The position numbers and the translations under genes are program-made. Shown piece after piece: positions 26,017 to 35,409 of a stretch of 64,000 nucleotides of DNA; position 1 is the first letter of the stretch; each line of letters begins with the position of its first letter. The notes beneath the pieces are model-generated. The model saw only the letters and a program-made list of their open reading frames with translations, was not told where the DNA came from and did not search any database. This DNA is from Actinacidiphila bryophytorum (GTDB lineage: Bacteria; Actinomycetota; Actinomycetes; Streptomycetales; Streptomycetaceae), in assembly GCF_016916835.1 (NCBI RefSeq), contig NZ_JAFFIX010000009.1, positions 1 to 64,000 of the forward strand, given 5' to 3'.

Positions 26017-26823
26017 ATGAGCATTTCACGCATGCCGCACACGTCAGGCACGTCCCGCACGTCCCGCCTGCGCGGCCGTGCCGCCACCGTCGCGGCACTT
26101 GCGGGAGCCACCGTCCTGCTGGCCGCAGTGCCGGCCTTCGCGCACGTCACCGTGCAGCCGAACACCGCCCCCAAGGGCAGCTACACCACCGTCAGCTTCA
26201 AGGTGCCCAACGAGCGGGACAACGCCTCCACCGTCAAGATCGAGGTCAACCTGCCGACCGACCACCCGATCGCGTCGGTGTCGATCCAGCCGGTCCCGGG
26301 CTGGACCGCCCAGGTGACGACCTCGAAGCTGGCCACCCCGATCAAGAGCGACGACGGCTCCATCGACCAGGCCGTCACGAAGATCACCTGGACCGGCGGG
26401 AAGATCGACCCGGGGCAGTTCCAGCAGTTCCCTGTCTCCTTCGGGCCGCTGCCCTCCGACACCGACTCGCTGGCGTTCAAGACGCTGCAGACGTACAGCA
26501 GCGGCGAGATCGTGCGCTGGATCGAGATGCCCCAGGCGGGACAAGCCGAGCCGCAGAACCCCGCGCCGTCCCTGAAGCTGACCGCGGCGGCCGACGACGG
26601 CGCGGCCACCGCCACGGCCACCGGCACCCCCGCGCCCGCCCCCGCCGCCGACAGCAAGGGCACACCGCAGGCGTCCTCGGGCGGCAGCGACAGCGACGGC
26701 ACCGCGCGCGCCCTGGGCGTCGCCGGGATCGTCGTCGGCGTGGCAGGCGTCGGCTTCGGCGTCCTCGCCGGGCGGCGCCGTACGGCAGGCCAGGACGGCA
26801 ACGGCGGCGGCAGCGCCGCCTGA
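26017..26823 (+). CDS. ycnI: YcnI-family copper-binding membrane protein
   Basis: 268 residues. The signal peptide ends at PAFA, exposing HVTVQPNTAPKGSYTTVSFK, where the N-terminal His of mature YcnI proteins binds Cu(II). The DUF1775 domain runs to about residue 180 (ITWTGGKIDPGQFQQFPVSF). A Thr/Pro/Ser linker follows, then a C-terminal TM helix (ALGVAGIVVGVAGVGFGVLA) with a GRRR stop. It is first in a set of copper-handling genes and probably acts outside the membrane. Start: the ATG that begins MSISRMPHTSG. Confidence 0.9.
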   Translation: MSISRMPHTSGTSRTSRLRGRAATVAALAGATVLLAAVPAFAHVTVQPNTAPKGSYTTVSFKVPNERDNASTVKIEVNLPTDHPIASVSIQPVPGWTAQVTTSKLATPIKSDDGSIDQAVTKITWTGGKIDPGQFQQFPVSFGPLPSDTDSLAFKTLQTYSSGEIVRWIEMPQAGQAEPQNPAPSLKLTAAADDGAATATATGTPAPAPAADSKGTPQASSGGSDSDGTARALGVAGIVVGVAGVGFGVLAGRRRTAGQDGNGGGSAA

Positions 26824-26928
26824 CGGCACCGGCCCCGCAAGGGGCCACCCGCCGGGCGGCCGCGCCCGCACGACCGCGGTTCCGCGGCCGCCCGGCCCAC
26901 TCGTCATCGCACTCTGGGGACCACTTTC

Positions 26929-27597
26929 ATGCGTACCACCATCAAGACCGCCGCCGTCGCAGCAGCAGCCGCCTGCGCGCTCGTTCTGACCGGCTGCGGA
27001 AGCTCCTCCGGCGGCTCCGACACCGACTCGGCCGCCGGCACCCTGGCGGACGTGGCCACCGCCGGCAGTCAGCCCGGCACCCTGCTCGACACGCCCTTCG
27101 CCAAACCGAACCTGCAGCTGACCGACAACCACGGCAAGCCGTTCAACCTCGTCAAGCAGACCGCAGGCCACCCCACGCTGCTCTTCTTCGGCTACACCCA
27201 CTGCCCCGACGTCTGCCCGACGACCATGAGCGACCTGGCACTTGCCAAGGCCAAGCTGCCCAAGGCTGACCAGGACAAGCTGCGGGTCGTCTTCGTCAGC
27301 TCCGACCCGCAGCGCGACACCCCCGCCCGGCTGACCGCGTGGCTCGGCGCGATGGACAAGAGCTTCATCGGCCTGACCGGCGACTTCACCGCCATCCAGG
27401 CCGCGGCCCGGTCGGTGGGCGTCGGCATCTCGCCACCGGTCAAGGAGAAGGACGGCAGCATCACCGTCACCCACGGGGCCGAGGTGCTGGCCTTCTGGCC
27501 GAAGGACGACAAGGGGCACGTGCTCTACATGTCGGGCACCACCGCGGAGCAGTTCGCCCACGACCTGCCGAAGATCATCAGGAGTGAGGCGCCGTGA
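26929..27597 (+). CDS. sco: Sco1/SenC-type copper chaperone lipoprotein
   Basis: 222 residues. The lipobox LVLTGCG places the lipid-modified Cys at residue 23. The thioredoxin-like fold has YTHCPDVCPTTMSDL, with Cys 92 and 96 of CxxxC as copper ligands, and the third ligand His in VTHGAEVLAFWP (about 182). Sco proteins load copper into the CuA site of cytochrome oxidase; in Streptomyces lividans Sco also serves other cuproenzymes. Stop and the next start overlap as GTGA, so translation with the PCu(A)C gene is coupled. Confidence 0.93.
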   Translation: MRTTIKTAAVAAAAACALVLTGCGSSSGGSDTDSAAGTLADVATAGSQPGTLLDTPFAKPNLQLTDNHGKPFNLVKQTAGHPTLLFFGYTHCPDVCPTTMSDLALAKAKLPKADQDKLRVVFVSSDPQRDTPARLTAWLGAMDKSFIGLTGDFTAIQAAARSVGVGISPPVKEKDGSITVTHGAEVLAFWPKDDKGHVLYMSGTTAEQFAHDLPKIIRSEAP

Positions 27598-28076
27598 GGC
27601 GGCGCCGCGCCCTGCTGGGCGCGCTGGGCGGAGTCGTGGCGGTGGCCGCGGCGACCGGCGCCGCCGCCGGTCTGGCCGGCCACGGCTCGGGCTCCCACGG
27701 ACCGGCCAGGCTCAGCGTCGGCGCGGGATATATACCGCGGCCGCTGCTCACCGACGAAGCCGCCGCATATGTGACGGTGGCCAACAGCGGAGGTACGGAC
27801 GCACAGTTGACGTCGGTGACCACGCCGCTGGCCGCCCACGTCACCCTGCACACCACCACCGGCACCACCATGCGCCAGGTGGCGTCGCTGACCGTGCCCG
27901 CGGGCGGGCGGCTCACCCTGGGCACCGGCGGCGACCACCTGATGCTGGAAGGCCTCACCCATATGCCATCGGTGGGTGAGCGCATCACCCTGGAGCTCCA
28001 CTTCACCCACGCCACGCCCGCCACGGTCACGGTCACGGTGCCCGTGCGGCCGACGACGTATCACCCGAAGGGCTGA
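27594..28076 (+). CDS. ecuC: PCu(A)C-type extracytoplasmic copper chaperone
   Basis: 160 residues. RRRRALLGALGGVVAVAAAT is an N-terminal signal or anchor. The Cu(I) motif of the family is present: AHVTLHTTTGTTMRQV (His and Met) followed by GGDHLMLEGL (His-x-Met). In S. lividans the equivalent, ECuC, passes copper to Sco. The gene name is by analogy of position and motif. Confidence 0.88.
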   Translation: MRRRRALLGALGGVVAVAAATGAAAGLAGHGSGSHGPARLSVGAGYIPRPLLTDEAAAYVTVANSGGTDAQLTSVTTPLAAHVTLHTTTGTTMRQVASLTVPAGGRLTLGTGGDHLMLEGLTHMPSVGERITLELHFTHATPATVTVTVPVRPTTYHPKG

Positions 28077-28083
28077 GCGAAGG

Positions 28084-30297
28084 ATGAACAGACGACGGCT
28101 GTACGTGCCGCTGCACGGTCCGGTCCGCAGGCTGGCAGCGGTCCTGGCGGCCTGCGCCGCGCTCTTCGCCGTGGCAGTTGCCACGGCGGCGCCCGCGTCC
28201 GCGCACGCGGCGCTGATCCGTACCGACCCGGCGAGCGGGTCCGTGGTGCAGACCGCGCCGCAGCAGGTGGTGCTCACCTTCTCCGAGGGTGTGCTGCTGT
28301 CCGCCGACTCGCTGCGGGTGCTGGACCCGGCGGGGACGAACGTGGCCACGGGTGCCCCCAGCCATGCCGCGGGCAAGGACTCCGGGGCCACCGCCACGGT
28401 CGCGCTGCGCGGCGGGATCGGCAACGGCACGTACACCGTCGCCTGGAAGGCCGTCTCCCAGGACAGCCACCCGGTCGCCGGTGCCTTCACCTTCTCGGTG
28501 GGGGCGCCCTCCAAGACCACCGTGGACGTGTCCGACCAGGCCGCGGTGGGCGGCGGAGCCGCGGGCACCCTCTACGGCGTCGCCCGCTACTTCGCCTACG
28601 GCGGTTTCGCGCTGCTCGTCGGCGGCTGCGTCTTCCTGTCGGTGTGCTGGCCGCGCGGCGCCCTGCTGCGTCCGCTGCAGCGGCTCGTCGCGGGCGGCTG
28701 GGCCGCCCTGGTCGCGGCCACCATCGCGCTGATCATGCTGCGCGCCCCGTACGTCAACGGCAGCGGGCTGGGCGACGCCTTCGACCTGAGCCTGATCCGT
28801 GCCCAGCTGGAGACGCGGCCAGGTGCCGCGCTGGTCTCCCGGCTGCTGCTGCTCGCCGCGGCCGCGGTCTTCCTCGCGGTGCTCTTCGGCAGCTACGCCA
28901 AGCGGGAGGACCCGGAGGAGCGCGCCGACCTGGCGTGGGGCCTGGGCATCGGCGGCAGTGTCGTCGCCGTCGGCATCGCCGCCACCTGGGCGATGGCCGA
29001 GCACGCCTCGGTCGGTATCCAGCGCAAGGTGGCGATGCCGGTCGACGTGGTCCACCTGCTGTCCATGGCCGTCTGGCTGGGCGGCCTGATCACCCTGCTG
29101 ACCGCGCTCTTCCTGCCCTCCGGTACCGGCACGGTCGAACGCGCCGCCGTACGCCGCTTCTCCGCCCTCGCCCTGACCGCGATCACCTCGCTGGTCGGCA
29201 CCGGCATCTACCAGGCGTGGCGGCAGATCGGCACCTGGCGGGCCTTCACCGACACCTCCTACGGGCGGCTGCTGCTGATCAAGATCGGGCTGGTCTGCTC
29301 GCTGGTGTGTGTCGCCTGGTTCTCGCGCCGCTGGACGCGGATGCTCGGCGAGCCGGGCGCCGCGGTCACGACCGGCGTCCCGGCCCTGCTGGGCAAGGTC
29401 ACCCGGCAGACGGCCCGCCTGGCGCCCCGGCAGACCGTCAGGGCGGCGGCCGGCGGTCCCGAGGCGACTGCGGACGTGGATGTGGATGTGGATGTGAATG
29501 TGGCGAACGCTGACGCCGACGGTCAGGAGCCGTCCGCGGGAACGGACACGGGGACGCGTACGGCCGCTGCTGCGGCTGCCGGTTCTGACTCCGGCAGCGG
29601 CGCCGGTACCCGCAGCTCCCGTGCGGGCGGTTCCCGTGCGGGCAGCTCCCGTGCGGGCGGTTCCGGTGCGGGCGGTTCCGACGACCCGCGGCGCAAGGAG
29701 CAGCTGCGCAGGCAGCAGGACGCCGCCAAGGCCGCGCGGGAGAAGAAGGCCCGCAACGCCGACCCGGCCAGGTCCGCGCTGCGCCGCTCGGTATTGGCCG
29801 AGGCCGGCATCGCCGTCGTCCTGCTCACCGTCACCACGATCCTCAGCGGCAGCCAGCCCGGGCGGGCCGCGGAAGAGCAGAAGGCGCTGGGGGCCGCGCC
29901 CGCCGCGGGCGCGGCCCCCGGCGTGACCGCACCGGCACAGGGGGCGTCGCAGGACGCCACCTTGCGCATCCCCTTCGACACCGGCGGCCCCGGTGGCAAG
30001 GGCACCGCGGACCTGACCCTGTCGCCTGCGCGGGCCGGTTCGAGCGCCACCGTGCACCTGGAGCTGACCGCCCCTGGCGGGCTGCCGCTGAAGGCGGCGG
30101 AAGTACGGCTCGCCTTCACCCTCCCCGCGCAGAAGCTCGGCCCGCTCCAGGCCAAGGTGAGCACCTTCGGCGCCGGGCACTGGATCGCCTCGGGCGTCCA
30201 GCTGCCGCTGGCCGGCGCCTGGCAGGTCGCGGTGACCGTCCGCACCTCCGACATCGACGAGGTGACGGTGACCGGGAGCATGCAGATCACGTCATGA
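28084..30297 (+). CDS. CopC-CopD fusion copper transport protein with a long low-complexity loop
   Basis: 737 residues from ATG 28084. After the signal peptide, APASAHAALIRTDPASGSVV starts the CopC domain with its copper-binding His; DSHPVAGAFTFSV ends it with the second His. CopD follows with about eight TM helices (for example YFAYGGFALLVGGCVFLSVC; VVHLLSMAVWLGGLITLLTA). After WTRMLGEPG comes a loop of some 160 residues that is not conserved: DVDVDVDVN, then SRAGGSRAGSSRAGGS, then basic QQDAAKAAREKKA. A last TM helix and an extracellular beta domain (YtkA-like) end the protein. It probably imports or moves copper across the membrane with the chaperones beside it. Confidence 0.88.
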   Translation: MNRRRLYVPLHGPVRRLAAVLAACAALFAVAVATAAPASAHAALIRTDPASGSVVQTAPQQVVLTFSEGVLLSADSLRVLDPAGTNVATGAPSHAAGKDSGATATVALRGGIGNGTYTVAWKAVSQDSHPVAGAFTFSVGAPSKTTVDVSDQAAVGGGAAGTLYGVARYFAYGGFALLVGGCVFLSVCWPRGALLRPLQRLVAGGWAALVAATIALIMLRAPYVNGSGLGDAFDLSLIRAQLETRPGAALVSRLLLLAAAAVFLAVLFGSYAKREDPEERADLAWGLGIGGSVVAVGIAATWAMAEHASVGIQRKVAMPVDVVHLLSMAVWLGGLITLLTALFLPSGTGTVERAAVRRFSALALTAITSLVGTGIYQAWRQIGTWRAFTDTSYGRLLLIKIGLVCSLVCVAWFSRRWTRMLGEPGAAVTTGVPALLGKVTRQTARLAPRQTVRAAAGGPEATADVDVDVDVNVANADADGQEPSAGTDTGTRTAAAAAAGSDSGSGAGTRSSRAGGSRAGSSRAGGSGAGGSDDPRRKEQLRRQQDAAKAAREKKARNADPARSALRRSVLAEAGIAVVLLTVTTILSGSQPGRAAEEQKALGAAPAAGAAPGVTAPAQGASQDATLRIPFDTGGPGGKGTADLTLSPARAGSSATVHLELTAPGGLPLKAAEVRLAFTLPAQKLGPLQAKVSTFGAGHWIASGVQLPLAGAWQVAVTVRTSDIDEVTVTGSMQITS

Positions 30298-31688
30298 GCA
30301 ACATGAGCAAGGCGGCAAGGACCGGAAGGCCCAGGAACGGCGCGGCAATGGACGACGGCACGGAAGCGGGCGGGGCGGGCGCGGCGAACGGCGCGGCAAT
30401 AGGCCAAGCCGAGGCCAACGGCGTGGCAAGGAGCGGCGCCAGGCCGCGGCAGGAGTCCGCGCCGATCAGCCGGCGGCGGCTGCTGGGCACCGCGGGCGCC
30501 GCGGGCGCGGCCGGGCTCATGGCCGGCGGCGCGGCAGGCGCGGGCGTGGCGGCGGCGGTGGACGGCGAGCCGGTCGCGCTGGCTACCGTCGGCTCCGCGC
30601 ACATCCCCTTCGAGGGTGCGCACCAGGCGGGCATCGTGCAGCCCGCGCAGGCCCGCGGCCACCTGGTGGCCTTCGACCTGGTGGCCGGCGCCGACAGGAA
30701 GGACGCCGCCGCCCTGCTGCGCCGCTGGTCGGACGCGGTACGCACGATGACGGCCGCGGACCGCCCGTCGGCGCCCGCGGCGTACGACGACCAGGTGGCG
30801 TACGACGCCGGACCCTCCTCGCTGACCGTCACCTTCGGCTTCGGCCGCAGCTTCTTCGGGCGCACCGGTCTGGGCTCGGCCCTTCCCGAGGCGCTGGCGC
30901 CGCTGCCGGACTTCGCGGGCGACCGGCTGGACGCTGCCCGCAGCAACGGCGACCTGTGGGTGCAGATCGGCGCCGACGACGCCCTGGTCGCCTTCCACGC
31001 GCTGCGGGTGCTGCAGAAGGCCGCGGGCGGCACGGCGGCGGTGCGCTGGCAGATGAACGGCTTCAACCGCACGCCCGGTGCGGCGCCGCACCCGATGACC
31101 GGCCGCAACCTGATGGGCCAGATCGACGGCACCAACAATCCCAAGCCCTCGGACCCGGACTTCGCGCGGCGGGTCTTCGTACCGGCCGGCGGGTCGCCCG
31201 GGTGGATGGCGGGCGGCTCCTATGCGGTGGTGCGGCGGATCCGGATGCTGCTCGACGACTGGGACCACCTGGCCGTGGCGCGGCAGGAGAAGGTGATCGG
31301 CCGGCGCAAGTCCGACGGGGCGCCGCTGTCGGGCGGCACCGAATTCACCCCGGTCGACCTGGCGAAGTTCAACGCCGACGGGTCTCCGGCGATCGCCGGC
31401 GACGCGCATGTCCGGGTCGCGGCCCCCGCGTCCAACGGCGGCGCCGCCATGCTGCGGCGGGCCTTCTCGTACCACGACGGCATCGACCAGGACGGCACCC
31501 CGGACGCGGGGCTGCTCTTCGTGGCGTGGCAGGCCGATCCGCTGAAGGGCTTCGTACCGGTGCAGCGCAAGCTCGACGGCGGCGACGGCCTGTCCCGCTT
31601 CCTGCGCCACGAGTCCAGCGGCCTCTTCGCGGTCCCCGGCGGGGTGGGGCGGGGTGAGTACGTGGGGCAGCGGTTGCTGGAGGGCTGA
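30294..31688 (+). CDS. dtpA: Tat-exported Dyp-type heme peroxidase (DtpA-like)
   Basis: 464 residues, start overlapping the copCD stop (ATGA). Long Gly/Ala N-terminus, then the twin-arginine motif SRRRLLGTAG (about residues 60-69) and a hydrophobic core. Dyp signatures: GQIDGTNNP (GxxDG with the catalytic Asp, about 275-283), proximal heme His in AHVRVAAP (about 371), and Arg in LRRAFSYHDG. In S. lividans DtpA is expressed with Sco and ECuC and feeds maturation of the copper oxidase GlxA; the gene order here is the same. The RNA end shows a 33-bp direct repeat around the stop. Confidence 0.93.
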   Translation: MSNMSKAARTGRPRNGAAMDDGTEAGGAGAANGAAIGQAEANGVARSGARPRQESAPISRRRLLGTAGAAGAAGLMAGGAAGAGVAAAVDGEPVALATVGSAHIPFEGAHQAGIVQPAQARGHLVAFDLVAGADRKDAAALLRRWSDAVRTMTAADRPSAPAAYDDQVAYDAGPSSLTVTFGFGRSFFGRTGLGSALPEALAPLPDFAGDRLDAARSNGDLWVQIGADDALVAFHALRVLQKAAGGTAAVRWQMNGFNRTPGAAPHPMTGRNLMGQIDGTNNPKPSDPDFARRVFVPAGGSPGWMAGGSYAVVRRIRMLLDDWDHLAVARQEKVIGRRKSDGAPLSGGTEFTPVDLAKFNADGSPAIAGDAHVRVAAPASNGGAAMLRRAFSYHDGIDQDGTPDAGLLFVAWQADPLKGFVPVQRKLDGGDGLSRFLRHESSGLFAVPGGVGRGEYVGQRLLEG

Positions 31689-31802
31689 CGCAGGAGTTCC
31701 CGCAGCGGTCGGCTGAGGCACGATGCCGCCCGCGAAGGGAAAGAGCAGGAAGACCGACCGACGAAACAGAGGGCTGACGCACGAGTTCCCGCAGCGGTCG
31801 GC
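31681..31802. repeat. 33-bp direct repeat at the dtpA 3' end
   Basis: 31681-31713 and 31770-31802 are the same except for one base; AGTTCCCGCAGCGGTCGGC is shared, and each begins AGGGCTGACGCA. The first copy contains the dtpA stop codon. The 56-bp spacer has no gene. This is a small partial duplication of the gene end. Confidence 0.85.
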
Positions 31803-31832
31803 AGGCCTCGGCTGGGCCGTTAGGCTGACTGT

Positions 31833-32759
31833 ATGTCGGCGAGCCGTTACACGTATCTGGGACCAGAGGGCACCTTCACGGAGGCCGCGCTGCGCTCGCT
31901 GCCGGAGGCCGCGACCCGCGAACTGGTGCCGATGGTGTCGGTGCCCGCCGCGCTGGACGCGGTGCGCAGCGGCGAGGCGGGCGGTGCGCTGGTGCCGATC
32001 GAGAACTCGGTCGAGGGCGGTATCACCGCCACCCTGGACGAGCTGGCGTTCGGCGAGCCGCTGATGATCTACCGCGAGGTGCTGCTGCCGATCGCGTTCG
32101 CCCTGCTGGTTCGCCCGGGCACCGACCTGGCCGCGGTCAAGACGGTCACCGGGCACCCGGCTGCGCAGATCCAGGTGCGGCAGTGGCTGGCCGACCACCT
32201 GCCTGACGCGGTGTGGGAGTCGGCGGCCTCCAACGCGGACGGCGCCCGGCTGGTGCAGGAGGGCCGTTTCGACGGCGCCTTCGCGGGGGAGTTCGCGGCG
32301 CCGACGTACGGCCTTGAAGCGCTGGCCACCGAGATCCACGACGCGCAGAACGCGACCACGCGCTTCGTGCTGGCCGGCCGGCCCGCGCGGCTGGCGGCGC
32401 CGACCGGGGCCGACAAGACCTCGGCGGTGTTCTGGCTTCGCGACGACCACCCCGGTGCGCTGCTGGAAATGCTGCAGGAGTTCGCGATCCGCGGGGTGAA
32501 CCTGATGCGGATCGAGTCCCGGCCGACCGGCGCGGGACTCGGCCAGTACTGCTTCTCGGTGGACGCCGAGGGCCACCTGACCGACCGGCGGGTCGGCGAG
32601 GCGCTGATGGGGCTGCGGCGGCGCTGTCTGAACGTGCGTTTCCTCGGCTCGTACCCCCGTGCCGACGCGGTGCAGGGCACGGTGGCCCGCGGGACCGGGG
32701 ACGCGGAGTTCACCGATGCGGCGGACTGGCTGAACCGCGCGCTCGACGGGCGCGGCTGA
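31833..32759 (+). CDS. pheA: Prephenate dehydratase
   Basis: 308 residues. TYLGPEGTFTEAAL is the N-terminal signature, and NATTRFVLAG (about 172-181) holds the catalytic TRF motif. The C-terminal ACT domain has HPGALLEMLQEFAIRGVNLM and ESRPTGAGLG, the site of feedback control by phenylalanine. It converts prephenate to phenylpyruvate for Phe synthesis. It is a monofunctional enzyme, as usual in actinobacteria. ATG at 31833. Confidence 0.95.
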   Translation: MSASRYTYLGPEGTFTEAALRSLPEAATRELVPMVSVPAALDAVRSGEAGGALVPIENSVEGGITATLDELAFGEPLMIYREVLLPIAFALLVRPGTDLAAVKTVTGHPAAQIQVRQWLADHLPDAVWESAASNADGARLVQEGRFDGAFAGEFAAPTYGLEALATEIHDAQNATTRFVLAGRPARLAAPTGADKTSAVFWLRDDHPGALLEMLQEFAIRGVNLMRIESRPTGAGLGQYCFSVDAEGHLTDRRVGEALMGLRRRCLNVRFLGSYPRADAVQGTVARGTGDAEFTDAADWLNRALDGRG

Positions 32760-33301
32760 AGCGTTCTGCAAGTTCTGCACAGCTACTGACGAGTTATCCA
32801 CAGGCAGGTCCCGCAGCCTGTGGGTAACTGGGGACAAGTCGACAGAGGAAGCCGACCTAGTCGACAAATGGGTACACAGACACCAGGACGCCACAGAGTG
32901 ACGCAGGACACACCGCGTCATCCCAATTCGGCCGACCCACTCGTCCGAGGGAGTATTTCTCACTCGAAAGTGAGTGTGGAGCGGGTTTTGACGGGGAATC
33001 CATAGCCGAACATCGGACCCCGGGAATGATCTCGGTCCTCCTCCACAGATCTTCCCCACACCCTGTGGACAAGTCGTGGAGATCTTGGGTCAGCCTGTGG
33101 ATAACTCACTCTCGACCCGATGATCAACTCCAGTTCTCCACAGGCCCGGTGCCCCGCGGGAGGGACGTCCGCAATAGGGTTGACGAGCCATTTTTCCGCC
33201 CGCTATATGGATTTCCCTCGCTTTTGGAGTGAACGGCTCATATCGGGCATAAAGCGCCTAACTTGTCGCGGGCGACGGCCCCGCCCCGGTAGCCTGTAGC
33301 C
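32760..33301. other. 542-bp pheA-serS intergenic region
   Basis: No gene is seen. It holds the DnaA-box cluster (listed separately) and, in the middle, a hairpin CTCACTCGAAAGTGAG (32961-32976) with 6-bp arms. The last 100 bp should contain the serS promoter. Confidence 0.7.
32794..33142. promoter_or_regulatory. Cluster of DnaA boxes
   Basis: Three perfect boxes: TTATCCACA at 32794 (+), TTGTCCACA at 33064-33072 (-), TTATCCACA at 33096-33104 (-). Four with one mismatch: 32819-32827 (-), 32829-32837 (-), 33052-33060 (+) and 33134-33142 (+). Such density far from dnaA is unusual. DnaA-box clusters outside oriC that lower initiation are known in Streptomyces coelicolor; whether this is the same locus needs comparison. 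Confidence 0.8.
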
Positions 33302-34609
33302 GTGATCGACCTTCGCCTGCTTCGTGAGGACCCCGACCGTGTGCGCGCGTCCCAGCGCGCCCGTGGAGAGGACGTCGCGCTCGTCGACTCCCTGCTCTCC
33401 GCCGACGAAAGGCGCCGGGCGTCCGGCACCCGCTTCGACGAGCTGCGCTCCGAGCAGAAGGCGCTCGGCAAGCTGGTCTCCAAGGCGCAGGGCGACGAGA
33501 AGTCCGAGCTGCTGCGCCGGGCCGGCGAGCTGTCCGCCGCGGTCAAGGCCGCCGACGCCGAGCAGCACGAGGCGGCGGAAGAGGCCCAGCGGCTGCTGCT
33601 CGAACTGGGCAACATCGTCCACCCCGACGCCCCGATCGGCGGCGAGGAGGACTTCGTCGTCCTGGAGCAGCACGGCACCCCGCGCGACTTCGCCGCCGAG
33701 GGCTTCACCCCCCGCGACCACCTGGAGCTGGGCGAGCTGCTCGGCGCCGTCGACACCGAGCGCGGCGCCAAGGTGTCCGGCTCGCGCTTCTACTACCTCA
33801 CCGGCATCGGCGCCCTGCTGGAACTGGCCCTGGTCAACGCGGCCATCGCCCAGGCCACCGCGGCGGGCTTCACCCCGATGCTCACGCCGAACCTGGTCAA
33901 GCCCGCGGCCATGGCCGGCACCGGCTACCTGGGCCAGGTCGAGGACGACGTCTACCACCTCGACAAGGACGACCTGTACCTGGTCGGCACCTCCGAGGTC
34001 CCGCTGGCCGCCTACCACATGGACGAGATCATCGACGCGGCCCGGCTGCCGCTGCGCTATGCCGGCTTCTCGTCCTGCTACCGGCGCGAGGCCGGCTCGT
34101 ACGGCAAGGACACCCGCGGCATCTTCCGGGTGCACCAGTTCGACAAGGTCGAGATGTTCGTCTTCACCACTCCCGAGGAGGCGGAAGCCGAGCACCAGCG
34201 GCTGCTGGCCTGGGAGAAGCAGTGGCTGTCCTCGCTCGAACTGCCCTTCCAGGTGATCGAGCTGGCGTCCGGCGACCTCGGCGCTTCGGCGTCGCGGAAG
34301 TTCGACTGCGAGGCGTGGATCCCGACCCAGGGCAAGTACCGTGAGCTGACGTCGACCTCGAACACCCTGGAGTTCCAGGCCAGGCGGCTCGGCGTGCGGA
34401 TGCGCGACACCGACGGCACCCGCCCGCTGGCAACGCTCAACGGCACCCTGTGCGCGGTCACCCGGACGATCGTGGCGATCCTGGAGAACCACCAGCTGGC
34501 GGACGGCTCGGTGCGCGTACCCGAGGTGCTGCGGCCCTACCTGGGCGGCCGGGACGTGCTGGAGCCGGTCTCCTCCGCCACCGCCGCCTTCTCGGCCGCC
34601 GCCAAGTGA
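33302..34609 (+). CDS. serS: Seryl-tRNA synthetase
   Basis: 435 residues from GTG 33302. N-terminal two-helix coiled-coil arm for the tRNA long variable arm (residues about 25-105). Class II core: motif 2 [20 protein letters not shown], SerRS-specific [10 protein letters not shown], and motif 3 with [15 protein letters not shown]. It charges tRNA-Ser with serine. Its stop overlaps the next start (GTGA), so a HAD gene is coupled. Confidence 0.97.
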   Translation: MIDLRLLREDPDRVRASQRARGEDVALVDSLLSADERRRASGTRFDELRSEQKALGKLVSKAQGDEKSELLRRAGELSAAVKAADAEQHEAAEEAQRLLLELGNIVHPDAPIGGEEDFVVLEQHGTPRDFAAEGFTPRDHLELGELLGAVDTERGAKVSGSRFYYLTGIGALLELALVNAAIAQATAAGFTPMLTPNLVKPAAMAGTGYLGQVEDDVYHLDKDDLYLVGTSEVPLAAYHMDEIIDAARLPLRYAGFSSCYRREAGSYGKDTRGIFRVHQFDKVEMFVFTTPEEAEAEHQRLLAWEKQWLSSLELPFQVIELASGDLGASASRKFDCEAWIPTQGKYRELTSTSNTLEFQARRLGVRMRDTDGTRPLATLNGTLCAVTRTIVAILENHQLADGSVRVPEVLRPYLGGRDVLEPVSSATAAFSAAAK

Positions 34610-35409
34610 GCAGCGCCTACCGGCTGGTCGCGACCGACCTGGACGGGACGCTGCTGCGCAGCGACGGCACGGTCTCGCAGGGCTCCCGTGACGTGCTCGC
34701 CGCGGTGGCCGCGAAGGGCGCCGCCCACATCATCGTCACGGGCCGCGCGGTGCCGTGGACCCGCCATGTGCTGGAGGACCTGGGCTACCAGGGTCTGGCC
34801 GTGTGCGGGCAGGGCGCGCAGGTCTACGACGCCGGTGCCGGGCGGCTGCTGACCTCGGTCACGCTGGACCGGCAGGTGGCCGCGCTGGCGCTGGCCAAGA
34901 TCGAGGCCGAGGTCGGACCGCTCGCGGTCGCCGCCAGCCAGGACGGTCTTGACGGCGAGATCCTGGTCGGGCCGGGATACGCGTACAACCCCGACCTGCC
35001 CGTCCACCACATCGAAGGCACCGAGGAGCTGTGGGCGCAGCCGCTCAACAAGCTCTACATACAGCACTCAGGACTCTCCGACGACGAGCTGACCCGGGTG
35101 TCGACCGACGTGGCCGGTGACCTGGTCAGCGCCACCATGGCCGGGGCGGGCATCGTGGAGCTGCTGCCGCTCGGGCTCACCAAGGCCACCGGCCTGTCGC
35201 TGGCGGCGCGGCGGCTCGGGGTGTCCGCCGCCGAGACCATCGCCTTCGGCGACATGCCCAACGACGTGCCGATGTTCGCCTGGGCCGGGCACGGCGTCGC
35301 CATGGCCAATGCGCACCCGGAGCTGAAGCAGGTCGCCGACGAGGTCACCGCCTCGAACGACGACGACGGCATAGTCCCGGTCCTCACCCGGCTCTTCGGC
35401 CCGTTCTGA
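34606..35409 (+). CDS. Cof-type HAD hydrolase
   Basis: 267 residues. [18 protein letters not shown] (motif I, nucleophile Asp), [10 protein letters not shown] (motif II), [16 protein letters not shown] (motif III Lys) and [17 protein letters not shown] (motif IV). This is the Cof/YbiV-like phosphatase group acting on sugar phosphates or cofactors. GTG start inside the serS stop indicates translational coupling. Confidence 0.92.
   Translation: MSSAYRLVATDLDGTLLRSDGTVSQGSRDVLAAVAAKGAAHIIVTGRAVPWTRHVLEDLGYQGLAVCGQGAQVYDAGAGRLLTSVTLDRQVAALALAKIEAEVGPLAVAASQDGLDGEILVGPGYAYNPDLPVHHIEGTEELWAQPLNKLYIQHSGLSDDELTRVSTDVAGDLVSATMAGAGIVELLPLGLTKATGLSLAARRLGVSAAETIAFGDMPNDVPMFAWAGHGVAMANAHPELKQVADEVTASNDDDGIVPVLTRLFGPF

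Noticed and set aside
29523..33059. 1178-residue leftward open frame
   Set aside because: Antisense of copCD, dtpA and pheA in high-GC DNA; composition is of a shadow and no motif is seen.
33203..34492. 429-residue leftward frame opposite serS
   Set aside because: Antisense shadow of seryl-tRNA synthetase.
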